From assembly GCA_035513215.1 (NCBI GenBank), contig DATKCK010000071.1, positions 1 through 9,963 of the forward strand: a stretch of 9,963 nt of DNA, given 5' to 3'. Source of the stretch: DATCZB01 sp035513215 (GTDB lineage: Bacteria; Pseudomonadota; Gammaproteobacteria; Steroidobacterales; Rariloculaceae). The notes beneath the pieces were generated by a model, which saw only the letters and a program-made list of their open reading frames with translations, searched no databases and was not told the origin of the DNA. The translations under genes and the position numbers were made by a program. Positions 4,616 through 9,963 of the stretch are shown one piece after another. Every line of letters starts with the position of its first letter. Position 1 is the first letter of the stretch.

Positions 4616-6796
4616 GTGCACTTGAGACTGCGAAAAACAGCCTGGCTCATCGCCCTGATTCTCGCGCCCGCGACGCCGGCGCTCGCCCAGGCCGAGGGAA
4701 CCGAGGGCGTACGGGTATTCGAGCCGAGCTACTACGAGGAGTTCGACCCGGTGTCGGCGTTGCAGATGGTCTTTCGTACGCCGGGTTTCCAGCCACAGGA
4801 AAACGACGGCGGGCGGGGCCTTGCGGGCGTCCGCTCCAATATCCTGATCAACGGGAAACGGCCGCCTCCGAAAGGCCAGTCGATCCGCCAGCAACTGCGC
4901 GAAACGCCGGTCGGCGGCGTCGCCTGGATCGAGCTGATCGATGCCGGCGCCCGACTCGACATCGACATGCAGGGCTTTGGGCAGGTCGTCAACGTCGTCA
5001 CCTTGGCGGATGCGCCCGCCTACTACTCGGTGACGACCCAGGTCGAGCGCACCGGAACCGGTGATGTCAGGCAGCAGAACTCCCGGAACACCCAGATCGA
5101 GGCGACGGGATCGTTCTCCTGGCGGGGGCACGAGTTCACGATCGCGAGCGACATCGCCGGTCGGAGCAACCAGTCCCCGGCCGGATTCGTTTCGATCGAC
5201 CCCGCCAACCCCGAGCAACGGATCTCGAGCCTGAGCCGCTGGGAACAGGACGACAGCGGTATCGATTTCAACGCCCTCTTCAACCTTCCGGGCGAGAGCT
5301 CTTTCACCTTCAACGGCCAGATCTCGGGCGAGCAATCCGGATCGATGCCGGTCCCTCTCGCCGGCGCGGACGAGTCGCTCGATTCGATCGATCAGACCTT
5401 CGACAGCGACGAGGACCAGCAGGATTTCTCGGCGGAGTACCGGCGACCGTTCGCTGCGAATGGAGAGCTGATGTTCGCGGTCGTGGACGCGGTTTCGACG
5501 GATCAAGCCGAGTCCTCGCTCACCTCCACTGACCTGACACGCTCTTCGCTCGAGGACCAGGAATCCGGAGAAAGCGCGGCGCGGCTGCTCGTGACGAACG
5601 CCCCGACCGACAGCGTGACCGTGCGAACCACGGTCACGACCGCCCACAACTACTTCGAGGGCCGTTTCCGGCTGTTCGAGGATGGAATCGAGCTGCCCGT
5701 CGAAGGGTCCGACAGCCGCGTCGAGGAAGATCGGCGCTCGCTCGAATCGTCAGTGGACTGGACGCTGAACCCGCAATGGCTCTTCAGCGGCAGCCTCGGC
5801 ATCGAAAGTTATCAGATCGAGTCGCGCGACGTTTCGAGCGGCCTGCAGACGGATCCGAAAGGCGGGCTCACGATATCGTATCGGCCGCAGCCGCGAACGA
5901 CGCTGAGCTTCGCCTCCCAAAGAACGATCGGGCAATTGAGCTTCAACCAGTTTCTCGCTTCGTCGAACCTCTCGTCGGACATTCTGACGGCGGGCGCGGC
6001 CGAGCTCGAGCCCGTCCGGCGATGGATCCATAACGCCAGCTACGACCGGCGCTTCGGCGACATCGGTGTCGTGAGGCTCGAGTTGCAGCGCGAGAAGAGA
6101 GACAACCCGATTCAGCAGGTCGCGCTATCGGACGAGCTGATCGTCGCGCAGAACACCTCGCCGCAACGGATCGACAGCGTGCAGGCCTCCGTCGAGCTCC
6201 CGCTCTCGAGGTTCGGCCGCGAGGATCTGATTCTCGGCGTGTCGGGCGCGATGTCGCGTTCGGAGACGATCGATCCCGTCACCGGAGAGGTGCGCCAGGT
6301 CTCGGGCAACCCGTTCCGCTTCTGGCAGGTCCAGTTTCGCAGGGACCCCAGAGCCGGCAATCTGGCGTGGAGCTTCAGCGTCGGGAAGCAGGCGCGGGGC
6401 GAGCAATACTCCGTGCGGACCATCAACGACCCGAACGCCAGCCACCAATGGGATGCTCAGGTCGAATGGGAGCCGATCGACGGGCTCAAGCTCAGAACGA
6501 GCGTGCAAGGGCCACGAACCGACACCTGGTCGTCGAGACTTTTCCCGGCAGTGCGTCAGGTCGGTCTCGATCCGTCGTTTTATGCCAGCACGACGACATA
6601 CATCGACCCATCGGCCTCGTTCACGGTCGAATGGCGGCGCCGCGACAAGATCGAGGTCACGGCCAGCTTCAGCTCACGTCCCGAAATCCGAACGGAAGAG
6701 TCGCTGACGCCTTTCGGGGCCGCGATCGGATCGCTTTTTGCAACGGAAGTTGCAAGGGCGCCCCAGGCGATGCTTCGCGTTCGCGTTTTCAGATAG
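4616..6796 (+). CDS. TonB-dependent-receptor-like outer-membrane protein
   Basis: About 726 residues from a GTG chosen because it opens directly onto a signal peptide: basic HLRLRK, hydrophobic core WLIALILAPA, cleavage after PALAQ near residue 25. A plug-like domain follows: SALQMVFRTPGFQPQ (47-61), GGRGLAGVRSNILINGKRPP (65-84, the usual R-G-x-x-x-N-I-L-I-N-G-x-R-P wording of receptor plugs) and WIELIDAGARLDID (104-117). From about 135 onward alternating polar and hydrophobic strands with many R, E, D and S fit a beta barrel of TonB-receptor length. The end, MLRVRVFR, has Phe next to last rather than last. It would import a bulky substrate across the outer membrane using TonB energy; nothing here names the substrate. 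No binding site for a known regulator was seen. The next gene, a lytic transglycosylase, starts 10 bases after the stop. Starts at 4514, 4544 or TTG 4622 are alternatives. Confidence 0.8.
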   Translation: MHLRLRKTAWLIALILAPATPALAQAEGTEGVRVFEPSYYEEFDPVSALQMVFRTPGFQPQENDGGRGLAGVRSNILINGKRPPPKGQSIRQQLRETPVGGVAWIELIDAGARLDIDMQGFGQVVNVVTLADAPAYYSVTTQVERTGTGDVRQQNSRNTQIEATGSFSWRGHEFTIASDIAGRSNQSPAGFVSIDPANPEQRISSLSRWEQDDSGIDFNALFNLPGESSFTFNGQISGEQSGSMPVPLAGADESLDSIDQTFDSDEDQQDFSAEYRRPFAANGELMFAVVDAVSTDQAESSLTSTDLTRSSLEDQESGESAARLLVTNAPTDSVTVRTTVTTAHNYFEGRFRLFEDGIELPVEGSDSRVEEDRRSLESSVDWTLNPQWLFSGSLGIESYQIESRDVSSGLQTDPKGGLTISYRPQPRTTLSFASQRTIGQLSFNQFLASSNLSSDILTAGAAELEPVRRWIHNASYDRRFGDIGVVRLELQREKRDNPIQQVALSDELIVAQNTSPQRIDSVQASVELPLSRFGREDLILGVSGAMSRSETIDPVTGEVRQVSGNPFRFWQVQFRRDPRAGNLAWSFSVGKQARGEQYSVRTINDPNASHQWDAQVEWEPIDGLKLRTSVQGPRTDTWSSRLFPAVRQVGLDPSFYASTTTYIDPSASFTVEWRRRDKIEVTASFSSRPEIRTEESLTPFGAAIGSLFATEVARAPQAMLRVRVFR

Positions 6797-6806
6797 CGTT
6801 CGCGAC

Positions 6807-8744
6807 ATGAGCCGATTCTGGCTGATCCCGCTATGCCTCGTCGCCGCGGGACCGGGACTGGCCCAGGTCGAGCCGGAAAGCGCCGATATCGTGCGCAGCG
6901 AGTTTCGCGCCGCATACACGCTTGCCCGCAGCGGCTCGACAGAGGCGGCTGCCGAGGACAGCCGGGCCTTGCACAGCTATGTCCTTTACCCTTATCTCGA
7001 GGCCGCCCGGCTCGGCAGCGCGCTGGCCGCCGCCGGACCCGCGTGGTCGGAGCAGGACGACGCCGTCGAGACCTTTCTGACGCAGCGCGACGGCGAGCCC
7101 GTGACGTCGAATCTGCGCCTTGCCTGGCTCGAAAGCCTCAGCACGCGCGGTCTTCCCGCCGCCTTTCTCGAGCAATATCGACAGCAAGACGCCGACACGG
7201 CGCTTCGCTGCCGCTATCTCTCGGCGCGCATCGCACTCGATGACGTCAACGGCATCGCGCCGCTGATCCTCGACGAATGGCTGACGCCCTATCAGCTTCC
7301 GCTGGTCTGCGAGCCCGTCTTTCAGTGGCTTCGCGACACGGGCCTGCTCGACGACGCCGCGACGGAAGCGCGAGCGCGCTTGCTGCTCGAGAACGGCCAG
7401 GCGGACTTCGCGCGCATTATCGCGCGCCGTTTGCCCGAGGCGCGCGCAGTGCCTCTATTCGCATGGGCCGACCTCCTCGAGAACCCTTTGGCCGCCATCG
7501 AAGCCCACGTCGCTTCGCCGTCCGGCGACATCGAGGCGCCGATGCTGGAGGACGGTTGGTCGCGGCTCGCGCGCGACAACCCGGGCGCGGCGCTCGTTCT
7601 CTACGACGCTCTGATTTCCGCCGAAGGCGTGGATGACGAAGCTCGAAGCCGCTATACGCTTGCGCTCGCGCTCGGACTCGCCTGGGACCGCAGGCCCGAG
7701 ACGCTCGATTTCTTCGCGCGCGTGGCGGCCGGCCGTCTCGAGGACTACGACCACGCATGGCAGGCGCGGGCGGCACTGTGGGCCGGTGAGCTCGATGTCG
7801 CCCGCCGCGCTATCGCCGCGATGTCGGAAGCCGTGCGCGACTCGTCCCAATGGCGCTACTGGGCCGCGCGCGTGAGCGAGGATTCCGACGAGCGCGAGCG
7901 CCTCTACGAGTCACTGCGACCGACGGACAATTACTTCTCCGCCGCTGCTGCGGCCGCCCTGCGAGACCGGCCGAGAACGCATCCTGAACCGCACGAGCGC
8001 GATGAGCCGGCGATCGCGAGAATCGCGACGATGCCGGCGATCCGGCGCGCCGGAGAGCTCAGACTGGTCGGGCTTCCCGTCGCCGCGGCGCGCGAGTGGC
8101 GGCACGCCTATGCCGGCCTCGATGGCGACGAGCGGGACCAGAGCGTTCACGTCGCGAGCGATCTCGGCTGGTTCGATCTCGCCGTCGCAACCGCGACGGA
8201 ACGCGGCATCTTCTTCGACTACGTGCTGCTCTACCCGCGGCCGTTCGCGGACGAGATCGAGGCGGCAGCCGACGAGTTCGACCTCGAGCCGTCGCTGATC
8301 TATGCCGTCCTCAGGCAGGAGAGCCTCTATCGGACGGACGCCGAGTCGTCGGCCGGCGCGCTCGGACTCATGCAGCTTGGAGCGGGCACGGCGCGCGACA
8401 TGGCGCGCGAGCTCGGCGAGCGCGCCACGGTCGATCTCGATGCGCTCGATCCCGCAACCAACATCCGCCTCGGCGCGGCGAGGCTTGCGAGCATGCTCGA
8501 TCGCTTCGACGGTCATCTCGTCGTGGCGCTCGCCGCCTACAATGCGGGCCCCGCGGCTGCCGACCGATGGCTGCCCGACGCCCCGGTCGACGGCGATATC
8601 TGGCTCGAGAACGTTCCCTACAACGAGACGCGCGAGTACGTGCGCCGCGTTCTTTGGCATACCGTCGTGTTCGAATCGTTCGAGAACGACCGGGTCAACG
8701 CCCGAAACTGGTTGCGCGAAGTGGAACCTCGCGATCGTCAGTGA
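6807..8744 (+). CDS. slt: Soluble lytic murein transglycosylase, Slt70 type
   Basis: A 645-residue periplasmic enzyme, the same size as E. coli Slt70. It cleaves the MurNAc-GlcNAc bond of peptidoglycan to give 1,6-anhydro-muropeptides. A signal peptide (MSRFWLIPLCLVAAGPGLAQ) ends near residue 20. A long alpha-helical part, about 25-440, is rich in Ala, Leu and Arg like the ring-shaped U domain. The C-terminal GH23 domain has the catalytic Glu505 in LRQESLY, then GALGLMQL (517-524), NIRLGAARLASML (551-563), AAYNAGP (576-582) and NVPYNETREYVRRVL, all expected family motifs. The ATG at 6807 was chosen for the signal peptide; no Shine-Dalgarno sequence stands before it. It follows the receptor-like gene by 10 bases, so translation is probably coupled. 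The gene ends in front of a short inverted repeat and a convergent gene. Confidence 0.93.
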   Translation: MSRFWLIPLCLVAAGPGLAQVEPESADIVRSEFRAAYTLARSGSTEAAAEDSRALHSYVLYPYLEAARLGSALAAAGPAWSEQDDAVETFLTQRDGEPVTSNLRLAWLESLSTRGLPAAFLEQYRQQDADTALRCRYLSARIALDDVNGIAPLILDEWLTPYQLPLVCEPVFQWLRDTGLLDDAATEARARLLLENGQADFARIIARRLPEARAVPLFAWADLLENPLAAIEAHVASPSGDIEAPMLEDGWSRLARDNPGAALVLYDALISAEGVDDEARSRYTLALALGLAWDRRPETLDFFARVAAGRLEDYDHAWQARAALWAGELDVARRAIAAMSEAVRDSSQWRYWAARVSEDSDERERLYESLRPTDNYFSAAAAAALRDRPRTHPEPHERDEPAIARIATMPAIRRAGELRLVGLPVAAAREWRHAYAGLDGDERDQSVHVASDLGWFDLAVATATERGIFFDYVLLYPRPFADEIEAAADEFDLEPSLIYAVLRQESLYRTDAESSAGALGLMQLGAGTARDMARELGERATVDLDALDPATNIRLGAARLASMLDRFDGHLVVALAAYNAGPAAADRWLPDAPVDGDIWLENVPYNETREYVRRVLWHTVVFESFENDRVNARNWLREVEPRDRQ

Positions 8745-8802
8745 CGGCCTGCCAGGCCGCAAACCATCGGGGCTGCTCGCGCGATCGCGAACGAGCGCGC
8801 GA
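8745..8802. terminator. Convergent spacer with GC-rich hairpins, possible bidirectional terminator
   Basis: Directly after the slt stop lies CGGCCT-GCC-AGGCCG (8745-8759), a 6-base stem with a 3-base loop. A second inverted repeat pairs GCTCG (8775-8779) with CGAGC (8792-8796) around the palindrome CGCGATCGCG (8780-8789). Neither is followed by a T-run, so these are not textbook intrinsic terminators. They sit between two converging genes, where termination is needed. Confidence 0.35.
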
Positions 8803-9525
8803 TCAGTCGAAGCGATTGCGTTGGATGATCTCCGTGATCCCGTGGAGATCGTCGATCTCGTAATCGGCCGGAACGTCGCCGGGCTTGAACGTGTCCCTGG
8901 CCATGCCGGCGCGGCGGATCTGCGCCGTCACCATGTCGAGCGCCATGGCGCCCATGCAGTCGAAGGTCGGGCCGGCGCAATAGAGCACGTCGCGGACATC
9001 GAGCCCGGTCTGGCCGAGCACCCAGTAATAGGTCTTCGGATGCGGCTTGTGAAAGCCCGCCTGATCCGTCGTGCCGACGAAGTCGGGCTTGAAGGTCTTG
9101 AACTTGCTGACGTACATGTCGAGATACTTCCGCTCGACGTCGGAGTAGATCAACACCTTGACGCCCAGATCCTGCTGCGCCTGCAACGCCGCTTCCGTCT
9201 CGGGGAACAGCTGAACCTGATCCTGGATGTCGAGCATCAGATTGACGTCGTCGGGAGAACCGTCGATGTCGTGCATCTTGAGCGCCGTCACCAGTGCCTG
9301 TTGCACGAGCTCCGACACGGGCGTGTAATGTGTCGCCGCCGCGCGGCGGTGAAAACCCTCGAAGTAACGGGCCCAGGTCTCGCTGAAGACCTCGCCCGTC
9401 ACGGACGCGTCGTATTTCTCGACGATCTGCTTCGCCGCCTGCTGCCAGGTCCAGGGCCAGTCGAAAAGCGTGCCCTTGGAATCGTAGAAAATCGCACGCG
9501 GCCAGCGCCCCGTCAGTACACCCAT
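8803..9525 (-). CDS. HAD-superfamily protein, related to 2-haloacid dehalogenase type II but with altered active site
   Basis: A 240-residue HAD-fold protein, probably cytoplasmic. Motif I is YDSKGTLFD with nucleophile Asp15 and Thr19; motif II is Ser128 in LIYSDV; motif III is Lys160 in KPHPKTYY with Tyr166; motif IV is Asp189 in GPTFDCMGA. Length and cap position after motif I match type II dehalogenase-like proteins, and Arg53 in WARYF could be the family arginine. However, residues that define true L-2-haloacid dehalogenases are replaced: Lys17 stands where they have Tyr and phosphatases have Asp, Asp129 replaces Asn after the motif II Ser, and Ala184 and Pro186 replace the Ser and Asn before motif IV. 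The reaction is therefore unknown. ATG at 9525 has GGAG 8 bases upstream. The gene begins 15 bases after the stop of the adaptor-like fragment and probably shares its transcript. Confidence 0.82.
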   Translation of the reverse strand: MGVLTGRWPRAIFYDSKGTLFDWPWTWQQAAKQIVEKYDASVTGEVFSETWARYFEGFHRRAAATHYTPVSELVQQALVTALKMHDIDGSPDDVNLMLDIQDQVQLFPETEAALQAQQDLGVKVLIYSDVERKYLDMYVSKFKTFKPDFVGTTDQAGFHKPHPKTYYWVLGQTGLDVRDVLYCAGPTFDCMGAMALDMVTAQIRRAGMARDTFKPGDVPADYEIDDLHGITEIIQRNRFD

Positions 9526-9533
9526 GTCGAAAT

Positions 9534-9537
9534 CTCC
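9534..9537 (-). promoter_or_regulatory. Ribosome binding site of the HAD gene
   Basis: GGAG (within CGGAGAT) on the minus strand, 8 bases before the ATG at 9525. It lies in the 15-base gap between the adaptor-like fragment and the HAD gene and fixes the HAD start. Confidence 0.6.
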
Positions 9538-9540
9538 GTC

Positions 9541-9795
9541 TCATTGTACGGTGGCTTTCATCGCGTGGTTGGCCTGAGCCGTCCCGATCGCCGCCACCGT
9601 GTCGTAGATCGTGTCGCGGCTTGCGGGCGCCACGCCGACGAGCGGCAGCGCCTGCGTGCGCCCGCCGAATCCGCCGGCGCCGCCAGCCGGGGCTCCCGTG
9701 GCCGGGTCGCCGGTCGCCGGCAGCTCCGCTTGCCAGTAATAGACCCCGCCGCCGACCAGGAGGGCCGTGACGACGATCGCGAGCAGGTAGCGCAT
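9541..9795 (-). pseudogene. RND efflux periplasmic adaptor (membrane fusion protein), truncated after the N-terminus
   Basis: An 84-codon frame starting MRYLLAIVVTALLVGGGVYYW, an N-terminal membrane anchor, followed by a Pro/Ala/Gly linker (about 25-45) and LVGVAPASRDTIYDTVAAIGTAQANHAMKATVQ. That last part matches the opening of the beta-barrel and biotinyl-lipoyl region of HlyD/AcrA-type adaptors, where the family continues with a V-x-G-R-V motif and about 250 more residues. Here a TGA follows ATVQ at once and the HAD gene begins 15 bases later, so the hairpin, lipoyl and barrel domains are missing rather than frame-shifted, and no RND pump gene follows in the window. I read it as a deletion remnant. 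It could still be expressed as a short membrane-anchored protein, because the frame is clean. A start 75 bases upstream (MMPDYPP, 9870) is possible but would bury the anchor. Confidence 0.6.
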
Positions 9796-9801
9796 CGGCG
9801 G

Positions 9802-9807
9802 ATTATA
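9802..9807 (-). promoter_or_regulatory. TATAAT -10 box placed for a leaderless transcript of the adaptor fragment
   Basis: A perfect TATAAT on the minus strand ends 6 bases before the ATG at 9795, so transcription from it would begin at or next to the start codon. There is no Shine-Dalgarno sequence before that ATG, which agrees with leaderless translation. No good -35 box is seen (AGGCGG at 17 bases). A six-base match in a short gap can arise by chance. Confidence 0.3.
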
Positions 9808-9854
9808 GGACCGTTTCCGTCCGTCCGCCTCTGCCCTGCCGGTGCCAGATGGCG

Positions 9855-9892
9855 GATAATCAGGCATCATTTGCCCATACCAGTAGAGGGGG
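9855..9892 (+). promoter_or_regulatory. Possible -10 box and strong ribosome binding site of the right-edge gene
   Basis: GATAAT (9855-9860) could be a -10 box, although the -35 region (TGCCCT) is poor. AGAGGGGG (9885-9892) stands 8 bases before the ATG at 9901 and is the strongest purine-rich binding site in the window. It supports a highly translated gene leaving the right edge. Confidence 0.45.
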
Positions 9893-9900
9893 TAGCGGCC

Positions 9901-9963
9901 ATGCAGATATCCACGCTGGCACTGATCGGAGCCGGCGCCGTGCTCGCGGCAGCGGCGGCCGAG
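9901..9963 (+). CDS. Start of a gene with an N-terminal hydrophobic segment, product unknown
   Basis: Only the first 21 codons are in the window: MQISTLALIGAGAVLAAAAAE. The hydrophobic Ala/Leu-rich run could be a signal peptide with an AAAA-E type end or a membrane anchor; the lack of basic residues at the front argues weakly against a classic Sec signal. A strong ribosome binding site 8 bases upstream supports the start. The gene is divergent from the adaptor fragment. No function can be given. Confidence 0.6.
   Translation, partial: MQISTLALIGAGAVLAAAAAE

Noticed and set aside
4583..5647. Open frame of 354 codons antisense to the receptor-like gene
   Set aside because: Low-complexity Arg/Gly/Asp sequence; the sense frame has a signal peptide, plug motifs and barrel-like strands.
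7911..8762. Open frame of 283 codons antisense to slt
   Set aside because: It runs opposite the conserved GH23 catalytic domain and shows no independent motif or ribosome binding site.
8803..9525. Calling this gene L-2-haloacid dehalogenase
   Set aside because: Several residues needed for dehalogenation are not present, so only the superfamily is supported.

Overview
The window looks like chromosomal DNA from a high-GC proteobacterium, most likely a gammaproteobacterium. The grounds are GC-rich coding sequence, a TonB-dependent outer-membrane receptor, an Slt70-type lytic transglycosylase and an RND-adaptor fragment; the taxon is inferred from gene content only. I see no rRNA, tRNA, CRISPR array, insertion sequence or phage gene. 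Gene density is high, and no gene-free stretch exceeds about 250 bases.

Region 1 (1-3727, minus strand) is a tight operon read right to left. It encodes a small IscA/HesB-like protein with no iron-binding cysteine triad, a signal-peptide protein with one C-terminal membrane anchor, a sodium:solute symporter (SSS family), a 40-residue single-span membrane protein overlapping the symporter gene by 4 bases, an aspartate carbamoyltransferase-like enzyme, and the N-terminus of an asparagine-synthetase-type glutamine amidotransferase that runs off the left edge. The last five genes overlap or lie within 5 bases of each other.

Region 2 (3728-3972) is an AT-rich divergent control region. It holds a good sigma70-type promoter for the operon and a perfect 8+3+8 palindrome that I read as the operator of the divergent MarR-family gene (3973-4476). 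The MarR protein resembles, from memory, regulators that sit beside compatible-solute genes (EctR of ectoine operons and the MarR gene next to the NAGGN genes). A carbamoyltransferase with an altered amino-acid pocket, an AsnB-type amidotransferase, a symporter and such a regulator together suggest a pathway for a carbamoylated, amidated amino acid. Nalpha-carbamoyl-L-glutamine 1-amide, a compatible solute reported from halophilic Ectothiorhodospira, would need exactly these two chemistries. This is the most interesting hypothesis in the window and it is inference.

Region 3 (4616-8744, plus strand) is a two-gene unit: a TonB-dependent-receptor-like outer-membrane protein and, 10 bases later, a soluble lytic murein transglycosylase.

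Region 4 (8803-9795, minus strand) has a HAD-superfamily protein with non-standard active-site residues. Before it lies an 84-codon reading frame that looks like the first part of an RND efflux adaptor (membrane fusion protein), ending abruptly 15 bases before the HAD start. A divergent gene with a strong ribosome binding site begins at 9901 and leaves the window after 21 codons.
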